A stretch of DNA of 64,000 nucleotides. It comes from Pantoea anthophila (GTDB taxonomy: Bacteria; Pseudomonadota; Gammaproteobacteria; Enterobacterales; Enterobacteriaceae). Of this stretch, positions 9,597 through 19,330 are shown in pieces (positions within the stretch are counted from its first letter, which is position 1; the number at the start of each line of letters is the position of its first letter). The notes below the pieces were generated by a model. That model made no database searches. It was not told the DNA's origin and saw nothing but the letters and a program-made list of their open reading frames with translations. Where the stretch lies: NCBI RefSeq assembly GCF_006494375.1, contig NZ_VHIZ01000041.1, forward strand, positions 69,927-133,926. The letters are read 5' to 3'. A program made the translations under genes and the position numbers.

Positions 9597-10469
9597 ATGC
9601 ACACAGAAATCATTAATATCTGGCCACACGGTGATGCGCCAGGTGCCAGCGATTCGCGGGCACAGCCGCAGATCGTCGATATGGCAAAAGAGTATGAGCC
9701 TTACGATCGCGCCGCCACCGGTGTACGTTGCCCGGAGATGGCGATCTGGCATCCGGTCGAATCCAACGGGATCACCCTGCTGGTCGCGCCAGGCGGAGGT
9801 TATCAGCGTGTGATGATCGACCGTGAAGGCAGCGCCCTGGCGACCTTCTTCACCTCAATGGGCTACACCCTGGCGGTCATGACCTACCGCCTGCCCTATG
9901 ATGGTCATCATGAAGGCCCCGATGCGCCGCTGGCCGATGCACAGCGCGCCGTGCGGGTGCTGCGTGAACGGGCGCAGCGCGGCCTGAATGGAAAGTACAT
10001 TGTGATGATGGGCTTTTCGGCGGGTGGCCACGTCGCGGCCAGTCTGGGCACACGCTTCGCGGAAAAACTCTATCCGGTGCAGGATGGCGCAGAAAACTTC
10101 TCACCTCGCCCGGATGCGATGATCCTGGTCTATCCGCTGATCAGCATGCGTGATGGCATTGCTCATGAAGGCGCCCGAACCCGCCTGCTGGGTGCCTGGC
10201 CCGATCAGAAAACGATTGAGGCCTACTCGCTGGAAACCCGGGTTCACCCGCTGGTGCCGCCAACGCTGTTGATCCACGCCGCCGACGACGAAGCCGTCTC
10301 GGTGAATCACAGCATGGCGTTTTTCAGTGCGTTGCGGGAGCATAAGGTCCCGGCAGAGGTGCATTTCTATCAGAAAGGCGGGCACGGATTTGGTATCCGC
10401 GGTGTGGCAGATTTGCCCCTCGCCAGCTGGCCGATGTTAGTGACCGAGTGGCTCAGGGCAAAGACCTGA
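9597..10469 (+). CDS. Alpha/beta-hydrolase, probable acetyl-esterase/carboxylesterase
   Basis: 290-residue alpha/beta-hydrolase of the BD-FAE/acetyl-xylan-esterase-like group. The oxyanion-hole motif VAPGGGYQRVM is near residue 62, the nucleophile elbow is GFSAGGH (Ser near 141), the acid is in HAADDEAV and the catalytic His in KGGHGFG near the end. No signal peptide, so cytoplasmic. AGGA precedes the ATG. Such enzymes deacetylate sugars or small esters; the substrate is not evident. It is divergent from the msbA-like gene and converges on yhjJ with 2 bp between stops. It has no counterpart between kdgK and yhjJ in E. coli. Confidence 0.75.
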   Translation: MHTEIINIWPHGDAPGASDSRAQPQIVDMAKEYEPYDRAATGVRCPEMAIWHPVESNGITLLVAPGGGYQRVMIDREGSALATFFTSMGYTLAVMTYRLPYDGHHEGPDAPLADAQRAVRVLRERAQRGLNGKYIVMMGFSAGGHVAASLGTRFAEKLYPVQDGAENFSPRPDAMILVYPLISMRDGIAHEGARTRLLGAWPDQKTIEAYSLETRVHPLVPPTLLIHAADDEAVSVNHSMAFFSALREHKVPAEVHFYQKGGHGFGIRGVADLPLASWPMLVTEWLRAKT

Positions 10470-10471
10470 TC

Positions 10472-11965
10472 TTAAGCCGCAGGCGGCACGTCTTTGACGT
10501 TGCTGTCCGGCGGCGTGGCTTCGCTGCTGGCCGCCGGTGCCGCTGACGGTGCCATCACTTTGTCCCAGCTGTTTTGCAGGCTTTTCACGTTGGTTTCCGC
10601 TTCGCCTTCCGGCTGGATCAGAACCATCATCAGTTCCTGGGTCAGCTGCTGACGCAGCTCCTGGTTTAACTGCTCGCGGGTCAGACCCGCCAGGAAGGCC
10701 TGCCGCAGCTTCTGATACTGCTCAGGCGCAATATCGACCACGGCGTTCTGCTGGGAGCGCAGCCGCTGGCTCATCAGCACATCGGTGTCGGTGCGGGCAT
10801 AGGTGGTGAACAGCTTATTCAGCTCCAGCAGCTTCTGCGCCATCAGCGCATCAAACTCCTCCTGCGGTAAGCCTTTATCGCGCACGTTAGCCAGCTCGCG
10901 AGCCACCAGATTCATATTCTGCGCCAGACTGTCGTTGCGTCCATCCAGATTGATCGAGCACTGCGCACGCTGATAGAGCACGCGGCAGTCAAATCCCACC
11001 TGTATGCCCTGCGCTTTGCTGTCACTGAGCGCGCGCTGAACGTGCCAGAACAGCGCTTCACGGGCCAGATCGCCCTGCCAGTAACGCTGCAGATTCTGCG
11101 AGTCACGAATCGGCTGCCACGGCGTATCCCACACCAGTGAGAGGCGATCCTGCGTCATGTTGCTGCTGACCAGATTCACTGGCTCGTGCGGCAGCGGGGA
11201 GAGGGTGGGCAGTGGCGCAGGCGTTTCGCGTTTGCCGGTCAGTGCCGAGAAGGTTTTGTTGATCTGCTCAGAGAGGTTGCGGCTGTCGACATTGCCGACC
11301 ACGTAGAGCGTCATCGCATCCGGGGTGTACCACTGATGATAAAAGTCGTTGAGCTGGGTTAAATCAACCGGGGCGCGTGGCTGCGCCGCAGGATCGTGCG
11401 CCAGCAGCGCCGAGCCTTTCAGGCGGTAGCGCCACCAGACATCCTGCGTATCTTTCGGCCAGGTGGCGACCGGATCGGAGGCCGTCAGCGCGGTGCTCAC
11501 CACCTGTTCGGTAATCGCCATATTGCCCGCCGTGGCCGCCAGCCAGTTCAGCGCTTCTTTCAGCAGCTCAGGGCGGTTGTTCGGCAGGCTCAGATTATAT
11601 TGGGTGGAATCATAAGAGGCGATGACGGGCGGCAGGGGGCGCTGAGGATCCATCGCCTGCTGCCATAGCGCGCGCTGCTGCTGGGTGTCGAGCGCGGTAT
11701 TGTGCACCATGGCCAGACGCGACAGCAGATGGCTGAAGCCGGTCTGTTGCGCACTCTCCACCAGTGAGCCGGTGTTGACCACCAGCCGCAGTTCGATGCG
11801 GTCACTGGGGCGTTGCGGTGTGGCCAGTAACTGCCAGTTAAATCCGTTATCCAGCTTGCCTTCCTGCCAGGCCGGATCCGGTTGCAGCGTTTCTGCCTGG
11901 AGACCATAGCTGCTTGCTGCCAGCACTAATCCACCAACCAAAAGCCGAATTCTGGTGCCCTGCAT
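10472..11965 (-). CDS. yhjJ: YhjJ, M16 peptidase-like periplasmic protein without zinc site
   Basis: 497 residues (E. coli YhjJ 498). A cleavable signal peptide covers about residues 1-24 (hydrophobic core then LQAETLQ), so the protein is exported. The fold is M16/pitrilysin-like with N-terminal (LDNGFNWQLL, RLVVNTGSL) and C-terminal domains, but where active members have HxxEH this one reads HLLSR in TGFSHLLSRLAM, so the zinc ligands are missing and proteolysis is unlikely. This is also true of the E. coli protein. The tail is Ala/Pro/Ser-rich. Function unknown. Confidence 0.88.
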   Translation of the reverse strand: MQGTRIRLLVGGLVLAASSYGLQAETLQPDPAWQEGKLDNGFNWQLLATPQRPSDRIELRLVVNTGSLVESAQQTGFSHLLSRLAMVHNTALDTQQQRALWQQAMDPQRPLPPVIASYDSTQYNLSLPNNRPELLKEALNWLAATAGNMAITEQVVSTALTASDPVATWPKDTQDVWWRYRLKGSALLAHDPAAQPRAPVDLTQLNDFYHQWYTPDAMTLYVVGNVDSRNLSEQINKTFSALTGKRETPAPLPTLSPLPHEPVNLVSSNMTQDRLSLVWDTPWQPIRDSQNLQRYWQGDLAREALFWHVQRALSDSKAQGIQVGFDCRVLYQRAQCSINLDGRNDSLAQNMNLVARELANVRDKGLPQEEFDALMAQKLLELNKLFTTYARTDTDVLMSQRLRSQQNAVVDIAPEQYQKLRQAFLAGLTREQLNQELRQQLTQELMMVLIQPEGEAETNVKSLQNSWDKVMAPSAAPAASSEATPPDSNVKDVPPAA

Positions 11966-12148
11966 GTGAACCCCTACTCAAATAATTCAAATATCGTTAT
12001 CACTGGCGCGACGTGCCGCTGTTATTAACGAATCGGCTGGCGCCGAATCGCGCTGTTATCCAACAACAACGTGTTTGACCACAGGAAGTTCAGGATGTCG
12101 CGCAACGAAGTGAAAAACGTCAAAAAAAACAAGTGGGGTTTATTATGC

Positions 12149-12185
12149 AAATGCCCGCTGTCAGGGCAAGCGACAGCGGGCATTT
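12149..12185 (-). terminator. Terminator of dctA
   Basis: Perfect 14-bp stem (AAATGCCCGCTGTC with GACAGCGGGCATTT) and 9-nt loop, 27 bp past the dctA stop, followed on the minus strand by a short T-rich stretch. The symmetrical A/T ends mean it could act in both directions. Confidence 0.78.
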
Positions 12186-12211
12186 GAGGGGATTTAAGTG
12201 AAATTCAATGA

Positions 12212-13501
12212 TTAAACTGAAGATTCGGACGCTTTATTCTCTTTATTCCGGCCGGCGAGCGTGTCATTGAGCTGTTTGTGATCCAGCTGGTCGACCCATT
12301 TCGCCACTACCACGGTCGCCACACCGTTTCCGATCAGATTAGTCAGCGCACGCGCTTCGGACATAAAGCGGTCGATACCCAGAATCAGCGCCAGACCCGC
12401 CACCGGCAGATGGCCGACCGCCGAGAGCGTCGCCGCCAGCACGATGAATCCACTGCCGGTCACCCCTGCCGCGCCCTTCGAGGAGAGCAGCAGTACCACC
12501 AGCAGCGTGATCTGATGGAAAATATCCATGTGGGCATTGGTCGCCTGGGCGATAAACACCGCCGCCATGGTCAGATAAATCGAGGTGCCGTCGAGGTTAA
12601 AGGAGTAACCGGTGGGGATCACCAGCCCGACCACAGACTTCTTACAGCCCAGCTTCTCCATCTTATCCAGCATGCGCGGCAGCGCCGACTCGGACGAGGA
12701 GGTGCCCAGCACAATCAGCAGCTCTTCTTTGATATAGGCGATGAACTTAAAGATGCTGAATCCGGCAAACAGACGCGCAATCAGTCCCAGCACAATCACC
12801 ACAAACAGCACACAGGTGATATAGAAGCAGACGATCAGCTGGCCGAGCTGCACCAGTGACCCCACGCCATATTTACCGATCGTGAACGCCATCGCGCCGA
12901 AGGCCCCTATCGGTGCCAGACGCATGATCATGTTGATGATGCCGAAAATGACTTTCGAGAAGCTCTCAATCACGTTGAAGATCAGCGTGCCGGTGTTACC
13001 CAGACGATGCAGGGCAAAACCAAACAGAATGGCAAACAGCAGCACCTGCAGGATGTTGCCGCTGGCAAAGGCGCCAATCACGCTGTTAGGAATGACATCC
13101 AGCAGGAATGCGACGATGCCCTGCTGTTCCGCCTGCTGCGCATAGACCGCCACCGCTTTGGCATCCAGGGTGGCGGGATCAACGTTCATTCCTGCGCCTG
13201 GCTGCACCACGTTAACCACGATCAGACCAATGATCAGCGCGATGGTACTGACAATTTCAAAATAGAGCAGCGCGACAGCGCCGGTGCGCCCGACGGCTTT
13301 CATGCTTTCCATACCGGCGATGCCGGTCACCACGGTACAGAAGATGACCGGGGCGATAATCATCTTGATTAACTTAACAAAGCCATCGCCCAGCGGCTTC
13401 ATCTGGGTCCCCAGCTCCGGGTAAAAATGGCCTAACAAAACGCCGATGCCAATCGCCATCAGCACCTGGAAATAAAGGCTTTTAAAAAGTGAGGTTTTCA
13501 T
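12212..13501 (-). CDS. dctA: C4-dicarboxylate:cation symporter DctA
   Basis: Inner-membrane symporter for succinate, fumarate, malate and aspartate; DAACS (SLC1/Glt) family, 429 residues (E. coli 428). Eight helices and two hairpins are expected; the serine-rich hairpin tip [11 protein letters not shown] and the substrate/ion motif GYSFNLDGT are intact, as is the N-terminal [15 protein letters not shown]. It lies alone, followed by its own terminator, in the same yhjJ-dctA-pdeK order as E. coli. CRP and DcuSR control are known in E. coli, but no convincing site was seen in the 225-bp upstream gap. Confidence 0.96.
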   Translation of the reverse strand: MKTSLFKSLYFQVLMAIGIGVLLGHFYPELGTQMKPLGDGFVKLIKMIIAPVIFCTVVTGIAGMESMKAVGRTGAVALLYFEIVSTIALIIGLIVVNVVQPGAGMNVDPATLDAKAVAVYAQQAEQQGIVAFLLDVIPNSVIGAFASGNILQVLLFAILFGFALHRLGNTGTLIFNVIESFSKVIFGIINMIMRLAPIGAFGAMAFTIGKYGVGSLVQLGQLIVCFYITCVLFVVIVLGLIARLFAGFSIFKFIAYIKEELLIVLGTSSSESALPRMLDKMEKLGCKKSVVGLVIPTGYSFNLDGTSIYLTMAAVFIAQATNAHMDIFHQITLLVVLLLSSKGAAGVTGSGFIVLAATLSAVGHLPVAGLALILGIDRFMSEARALTNLIGNGVATVVVAKWVDQLDHKQLNDTLAGRNKENKASESSV

Positions 13502-13726
13502 AAACAGGTGTCCACTAACGCCGTGAGGTGATGTTGTCGGATTCGTTATTGTGACTGGCGGGCAACAGAGGTGGCGCCTGACAGTAACCCGAAAATAACA
13601 CTGTGTTTACGTGATTAATACAGGGCGACAAACCCCCAGGAAATGTCAGGATCGTAATTCTGAACTGAAACGCTTCAGCAAGGGGTTTTGTAACTAAAAT
13701 TCTCGCAAAATCAATGAATCAGGCAA

Positions 13727-15733
13727 TTATTGCGGCAGTGAGGAGTTTTCTATCCAGGCCTGATTGAATCGGGTCAGAGGCAGCGCTTCCGCGTAGAGGT
13801 AGCCCTGCCCGATGTGAATGCCGCGCGCCAGCAGCCAGTCACGCTGCTCCGCGGTTTCCACGCCCTCGGCAATCACCTCAAGGTGGATAATCTCGGCGAT
13901 CGCCGCCACGATGCAGACCATGGTGTCGTCATCCGGCAGCGCCGCCACAAAGCTGCGATCCATCTTCAGCTTGTTGACCGGCAACGCTTTCAGCTGATGC
14001 AGATAGTTGAGATTGGAGTAGCCCATGCCGAAATCATCCAGCGCCACCGCCACCCCGGCCTGCTGCAACAGTCGCAGCATCGCTATCGCCTGTTCTGCAT
14101 CATCCAGATGCGCCGTCTCGGTCACTTCCAGCACAAAAGTGCCAGGGGCGATGCGGTGACGGGTCAGCAGAGACTGCAGATGGGAGACCACGCCCGTATC
14201 GCGCAACTGTACCGCAGAAATATTCACGCTCAGCGGCAGCATCATGCCCTGCCGCTGCCAGCCAGCCAGAATGCGGCACGCCTCTTCAAACACCCAGCGT
14301 CCCACTGCGCTAATCACGCCTATCTCTTCGGCGCTGGCGATAAACTCTTCCGTCAGGCCGTAACTGCCATCCGGCTGGCGCATACGCAGCAGCGCTTCCG
14401 CGCCCGCCAGTGCCCCGGTGCGCATATCGACCTGCGGTTGGAGGTAGAGAGCAAACTGCTCATCGTGCAGACCCTGCAGAATGTCATGCTCCTGGGTCAG
14501 GCGTTTCTGTGCGCGCTCGGTCAGCGCGGCGTCAAAGAAGAGGATCTGATTTTTGCCCTGATGACGGGCCGACATCATCGCCGAGATCGCCCTGTCCAGC
14601 AGTTCACTGGCGCTCAGCGGCTGATCGTCGCGCAGCGCCAGACCGATGCTGACGTTAGGGCGCAGCTGCAGCTGGTGCAGGCTGACCGGCTGATTAAGGC
14701 GAATCATCAGATTGCGCGCCAGACGCAGGGCGCGGAACGGATTACTGGCGCGCTTCATCAGCAGGACAAAATCGCTGACGCCGGTCTGCGCCAGCAGGGT
14801 GTGGTCATCCAGCGTATGGCGGATCTTCTCCACCAGCGTCAGCATCAGCGTGTCGCGCTGCTCATCGCTGAGTATGCCGTTGGCTTCCTGCAGGGTTTCG
14901 ATGCGGATCACCATCAGACCCAGCGACCGTTCAGGATTGCACATGAACTGTTCGACCAGCGCCAGGAACAGGGTGCGGTTGGGCAGGTCGGTGACCGGGA
15001 AGTGGGTGGTCAGCCGGCTCATCTCATCATGAATCGACTCCAGCACCTGCTGATTGCGGTTGTAGCTGCGCACCAGCATGCCGATCTCGTCATCATGATG
15101 GCTGTGCGGCAGGGAGAGTTTATGGGTCAGAATCGCCTGCGGCGGCAGCTCCTGCAGCTCGCGCGAGAGATGACGCAGCGGATGCACCACCAGCCGGTTG
15201 ATGCACCAGCTGATCGCCACGGAGAGGATCAGCGCCAGCAGCAGATAGGTGATGATCATGGTCGAGAGCGTGCTGAGGATAAACTGGTAGACGCGCGTTG
15301 AGTTCGCCTGCAGCACCAGATAGGCCAGCGGCTTTGGCATTCTGGTATTTTCTATCGAGTAGAGCGGCAGGGTAATCTGCACCGGCAGCTCAAACAGGCG
15401 GGCCACCAGACGCGGCACCGGTTTTTCTGTCTCAAAGTCAGCATGCAGCGCCTGAAACGCATTGGGCAGCACCACATCGGCGCGCGACAGGATACCGGCC
15501 GGTTTCAGAGAGTGAAGAATGTGTTCGGCCCGGGGGATATCGGCCCGCAGCACCGCTTCCGACAGCGGCTGACGAACGGTGTGGGCGATATTCTCCATCT
15601 GCTGGGCGTAGTCAATCCTGCGCTGCTGCACAAAATGAAACAGTTGGATGACGATAAAAATACTGATGGTGATAACCGCAACCAGCGAAACCGTCGCCAT
15701 CTGCTTTATCGTAAGTGACCGGCTTACGCGCAA
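13727..15733 (-). CDS. pdeK: Membrane-bound c-di-GMP phosphodiesterase PdeK (YhjK)
   Basis: 668 residues: an N-terminal helix, a periplasmic region, a second helix (about residues 150-180 of the mature frame), HAMP-like linker (NRLVVHPLRHLSREL), a degenerate GGDEF domain (the motif position reads VSDFV) and a C-terminal EAL domain. The EAL domain keeps EALLRM, NIS, EVTET, DDFGMGYSN, KMDRSF, EGVET and QGYLYAEALP, so phosphodiesterase activity is plausible while cyclase activity is not. The start taken is the TTG at 15733, because AGGAGAG stands just before it and the protein then begins LRVSRSLTIKQM like E. coli YhjK; the ATG 48 bp upstream has no such site. It lies downstream of bcsC as in E. 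coli and may tune local c-di-GMP for the cellulose synthases. Confidence 0.88.
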   Translation of the reverse strand: MRVSRSLTIKQMATVSLVAVITISIFIVIQLFHFVQQRRIDYAQQMENIAHTVRQPLSEAVLRADIPRAEHILHSLKPAGILSRADVVLPNAFQALHADFETEKPVPRLVARLFELPVQITLPLYSIENTRMPKPLAYLVLQANSTRVYQFILSTLSTMIITYLLLALILSVAISWCINRLVVHPLRHLSRELQELPPQAILTHKLSLPHSHHDDEIGMLVRSYNRNQQVLESIHDEMSRLTTHFPVTDLPNRTLFLALVEQFMCNPERSLGLMVIRIETLQEANGILSDEQRDTLMLTLVEKIRHTLDDHTLLAQTGVSDFVLLMKRASNPFRALRLARNLMIRLNQPVSLHQLQLRPNVSIGLALRDDQPLSASELLDRAISAMMSARHQGKNQILFFDAALTERAQKRLTQEHDILQGLHDEQFALYLQPQVDMRTGALAGAEALLRMRQPDGSYGLTEEFIASAEEIGVISAVGRWVFEEACRILAGWQRQGMMLPLSVNISAVQLRDTGVVSHLQSLLTRHRIAPGTFVLEVTETAHLDDAEQAIAMLRLLQQAGVAVALDDFGMGYSNLNYLHQLKALPVNKLKMDRSFVAALPDDDTMVCIVAAIAEIIHLEVIAEGVETAEQRDWLLARGIHIGQGYLYAEALPLTRFNQAWIENSSLPQ

Positions 15734-15739
15734 AAAATT

Positions 15740-15747
15740 CTCTCCTG
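15740..15747 (-). promoter_or_regulatory. Ribosome-binding site deciding the TTG start of pdeK
   Basis: CAGGAGAG on the minus strand lies 6 bp before TTG at 15733-15731. It decides for the TTG over the upstream ATG. Confidence 0.7.
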
Positions 15748-15850
15748 ACGATGAAAAAAGCCCAGATAGCAGACAGTACAATGCCAGCCAGTATATCCCA
15801 TAAACTGACTTTTTTACCGTCTGAAAAGTCCGGCTTTTTCCCGGTCAGGA

Positions 15851-18800
15851 TTATTTAAAATCCGCGTAAGGGGTCAGCGGCTGTGGCGGCATATCCAGGT
15901 CCCCTTCCCAGCCACCGGCAGCATAGCGCACATAAAGCAGACCATGACTCGGGGTGTAATCCTTCGCCTGCTGGATATCCACACCGGCACCGATAAACCA
16001 GTTCGACGTCAGCCGTCGCTCAATCACTGCCTGCAGCGTATAGCCGGTACCGCCGCCGGAACTGCTGGCAGAAGAGGGGTTACTGGCAAGGGTATAGCCC
16101 GGATTAACCGGATAGCGCTGCTGGGCATGGGTTTGCGAATGGGACCAGGAGACAGAGCCGCCCAGATCAAACGACCAGTTCTCTGTCCGCTGCCGCCAGG
16201 TGACCGGCACGGAAAAAGAGAGATACTGCTGCGGGCTGTAGTAGCCGCCCTGGCCGAAGGTGTAATCGCTGAGATCCTTCTGATAGTGCCAGAGCATGCT
16301 GTTCAGCCCGACGGTCGCCCGGCGGTTGTCGCTGTTGATGAGCTTATAGTAATAGCCGCCCATCAGGCGCTCGCGGCTGTTATCGGCGACATTTTTGCCG
16401 GTGATCTGATGCGCACTGATGTCGCCCCAGACGCCATGCGCGCCGCCCTGATCGTAACTCAGCCCGATGCTGCCGCCGGTGGCCACTACGCCGCCCCAGC
16501 TTTTGCCGCCGCTGGCTGCGGGATCGCGCGTCCCGGCATAGGAGAGCAGCGAACTGGCGATCGGCCTGCGTGAGGCCGTCAGTGTGACGCCGAGCTGTTT
16601 CACATCGGTTTTCCAGCTCAGGCCGCCGGTCCAGTTCGTGACTTCAAAACCCAGCGGCGTGGTACCGAGGTCAGCGGACCAGGTCGCGTTATGCCAGCCC
16701 GCGGCCAGCGCCGTCCCGCTATCGCGCTGGCGGTTGTCACGATTACAGCCGCCAGAATTGGCATCGTCGCAGCTGCCAAACAGGGCGTCGATGCTGCCGT
16801 TTCGGGTGGTAAAGGTGCCTGCGGAGACATCGACCCGATCAAGACGGAAAAAGCCCCGGCCATCGGCAAACGGATGTTCCGCCTGCAGCATGGTGGTGTG
16901 CGCCGTAAAATCGGAGATGCCGCCGGTGCCGCTGTTGCGTGAATAGTCCTGCTGCACCGTGAGCGTGGTCTGCTGCTGACGGTAGAGATCGGCCGTGTCG
17001 CTGCGCAGGCTGCGCTTCAGCCAGTCATCCTGGGGATCGTTGCGGGTTGCGCGGCTGATATTGCCACTGCTCGCGATGCCGCTGGCCGTCATCGCCTGAC
17101 GATAGTCTGCCAGTGCCTGTTCAGGCTGCTGCTGCGCCCCTTCCAGCCGTGCCACATCACGATAGACCAGCGCTTTATCCTGCGAAGGGGGCAGCGAGGC
17201 GGCACGCTGTTTCAGATCGGTCAACAGCGCCGCGGCCCGCGTGGTTTCACCGACCGCCTGCCACGCCAGCGCCGCGCGGCGATCCGCATTCAGCGTGCTC
17301 TGCTGCGGCGGCAGCGTCTCCAGCGACTGACGGGCTTCGCCGTTGCGCTGCAGCGCCACCAGCGCCTCAATCCGTCCCAGCGCCGCATCGCGGTTGTCCG
17401 CCTGGCGCGACAGCACCTGCTGATACCCCTGCAGCGCCTGCTGCGCGTCCCCCCGCGCCAGCGCCCAGTCCGCCAGGGTCAGATCGCGGCGGCTGGAATC
17501 CGGCTGCTGCCGAAGCAGCGCGATTGCGGCAGGCTCATCGCCCGCCTCGCGCAGGGCATCGGCCTCGGCAAAGCGCTGATCCTGCGTCAGGCGGTCAGCC
17601 AGCTGGCGCATATCGCTGCTCCATTGTGCTTCCGGCAGACGATGCAGCGTGGCGCTGGCCTCAGCGGCGTTATCGTTGCCCGAGAACCAGAGGGCGGCGG
17701 CGTAGAGCGCGGTGCTATCCTGCGGGTGCTGCTGCGCCACGCCGCGCATCACCGCCTCCGCCTGCTGCGCACGACCGCTGTTACGCAGCGCACCCGCCAG
17801 CCGGTAGCTGAGCCAGACGTCATCCGGCGTCAGCGCCAGTGCCTGGCGATAGCGATCGGTGGCCTGGGGCCAGCGCCCCTGCTGCGCCAGCGCATCGGCC
17901 TCCGCGCGCAGGCTGTCGCTGCGCAGCGTGCGAATCGTGTCGGCCAGAGCGCGCTGCTGGTCGGCGGGCAGCGTATCGATAAATGCCATCTCGCGGGCGG
18001 GCGATACCGTCCGGTAAAATCCTGCCAGCCGCCGCACCGCGGTAATATTGGTGCCATCCAGCCGGCGCGCTTTTTGCCAGAGCCGTTCAGCGCCGGGCGC
18101 ATCGTTGCGCGCCATCGCCACATCACCCAGACCAATCAGGGCGTAGCTGTCACTGCTGTCATAGGTTTGCGCCGCGCGGTAGGCCTTTTCAGCCCCGTCG
18201 ATATCGTGCTGCGCCAGCGCTTTATCGCCCTGCTCAATCGCCAGCCAGTAACGACTGGTCTGCAGCAGCGACTGCCATTTGCCAATCAGCGTGCTCTGCT
18301 GACCCGCCTGAATCGCGCGCTCCAGCCAGCGAATGGCCACCTCACGATGGCCCGCGCGGGCCTGAATCTGCCCCATTGCGCCCATCAGTTCGGCATCCCC
18401 GGGATTGCTCTTCAGCGCCCGTTCAAGGGCGCGCATGGCGCTGTCATCGTTACCGGCATCGACCCGCGCCAGCGCCTGCATCCGGTCACGATAGGCGGGA
18501 TCGGCCAGCTGGCTCTGCTGCTTCGATAACGCGTCCACACCCTGTTGATGAGGCTCGCCGTCGGTAAATACCGCCAGATAGGCCTTCAGCTGCGCCACGC
18601 TGCTGTCGCTGACCGGCTGGTCAGTGATCTGCTGCAGCCAGAGGTCGGCGGCGGCCTCACGCCCGCCGCCGCGCTCCGCCAGCCGCTTCAGCTGTGTAAT
18701 TGCCTGCTCCGGCTGCTGACGCGCAAAGGCCATGCGGGCGATCTGTAATCCGACCCCGACGTTGCCAGGATAGCGCTGCTCCAGCACCTGAAGCTGTTGC

Positions 18801-19330
18801 CAGGCCAGATCCTCCTGGCCGGGAAGGCGCGCCACCAGCCGCCAGTACTCCAGGGCAATGTTAGGATCGGGGAAGACGCCGTTAAACAGGGCATCGTAGG
18901 CGCTTTTCGCCTCCGCCAGTCGTCCTGAGGTGGCAAGCAGCCGCGCCTGCTGCAGTTGCTGCCGTCCGTCAGACGACATCATGCGCAGGCCGGCGGCAGA
19001 TTCCCGCGCCGCAGCGGAGTCGGGCGCCAGCCGGTTGAGCTGATCCAGCAGGGTCTGTGCGGTGGTGAGATCGCCCTGATGCAGCGCCAGTCGCAGACGC
19101 GCCGCCAGCACCTGGGGATTCTCCGGGTCAATCTTCTCCAGCCGGTAGAGCGACTGCTGCACCAGCTCATACTTGTTGGTCGATTCGCCGATGCGCACCT
19201 GGGTCAGCAGCCAGTCAACCGGTGAAACCTGCGGACCGGCGACAGGCGCAGCCTGCCCCGGCAGCGCACCCAGCAGGCCGATCAGCACACCTGCCCGCAG
19301 CAGAAGCGACTTATTCATCTTCATCATCAA
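15851..19330 (-). CDS. bcsC: Cellulose synthase outer-membrane/TPR subunit BcsC (E. coli-type operon)
   Basis: 1159 residues: signal peptide (about 5-28, ending PGQAAP), a long periplasmic superhelix of TPR repeats (to about residue 790) and a C-terminal 16-strand porin-like domain (about 830-1159) through which the glucan leaves the cell. Recognisable segments include NPGDAELMGAMGQ, DSYALIGLGDVAMARNDAPGAERL in the TPR part and GQGGYYSPQQYLSF, WFIGAGVDIQQAKDYTPSHGLLYVRY and a PPQPLTPYADFK end in the barrel. Four in-frame Met codons open the frame; the fifth-residue Met (19318) gives the best signal peptide. The start overlaps the end of bcsB, so translation is coupled. E. coli places bcsZ between bcsB and bcsC; here it is absent. 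Confidence 0.93.
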   Translation of the reverse strand: MMMKMNKSLLLRAGVLIGLLGALPGQAAPVAGPQVSPVDWLLTQVRIGESTNKYELVQQSLYRLEKIDPENPQVLAARLRLALHQGDLTTAQTLLDQLNRLAPDSAAARESAAGLRMMSSDGRQQLQQARLLATSGRLAEAKSAYDALFNGVFPDPNIALEYWRLVARLPGQEDLAWQQLQVLEQRYPGNVGVGLQIARMAFARQQPEQAITQLKRLAERGGGREAAADLWLQQITDQPVSDSSVAQLKAYLAVFTDGEPHQQGVDALSKQQSQLADPAYRDRMQALARVDAGNDDSAMRALERALKSNPGDAELMGAMGQIQARAGHREVAIRWLERAIQAGQQSTLIGKWQSLLQTSRYWLAIEQGDKALAQHDIDGAEKAYRAAQTYDSSDSYALIGLGDVAMARNDAPGAERLWQKARRLDGTNITAVRRLAGFYRTVSPAREMAFIDTLPADQQRALADTIRTLRSDSLRAEADALAQQGRWPQATDRYRQALALTPDDVWLSYRLAGALRNSGRAQQAEAVMRGVAQQHPQDSTALYAAALWFSGNDNAAEASATLHRLPEAQWSSDMRQLADRLTQDQRFAEADALREAGDEPAAIALLRQQPDSSRRDLTLADWALARGDAQQALQGYQQVLSRQADNRDAALGRIEALVALQRNGEARQSLETLPPQQSTLNADRRAALAWQAVGETTRAAALLTDLKQRAASLPPSQDKALVYRDVARLEGAQQQPEQALADYRQAMTASGIASSGNISRATRNDPQDDWLKRSLRSDTADLYRQQQTTLTVQQDYSRNSGTGGISDFTAHTTMLQAEHPFADGRGFFRLDRVDVSAGTFTTRNGSIDALFGSCDDANSGGCNRDNRQRDSGTALAAGWHNATWSADLGTTPLGFEVTNWTGGLSWKTDVKQLGVTLTASRRPIASSLLSYAGTRDPAASGGKSWGGVVATGGSIGLSYDQGGAHGVWGDISAHQITGKNVADNSRERLMGGYYYKLINSDNRRATVGLNSMLWHYQKDLSDYTFGQGGYYSPQQYLSFSVPVTWRQRTENWSFDLGGSVSWSHSQTHAQQRYPVNPGYTLASNPSSASSSGGGTGYTLQAVIERRLTSNWFIGAGVDIQQAKDYTPSHGLLYVRYAAGGWEGDLDMPPQPLTPYADFK

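Noticed and set aside
13502..13726. CRP site before dctA
   Set aside because: TGTGA half-sites exist but the second halves do not match; too weak to call.
13814..15301. 495-codon open frame on the plus strand opposite pdeK
   Set aside because: It is the shadow of a GC-rich gene. It has no recognisable domain, and pdeK in the other strand has full EAL homology. Similar long antisense frames opposite rep, yhjG and bcsB were dismissed for the same reason.
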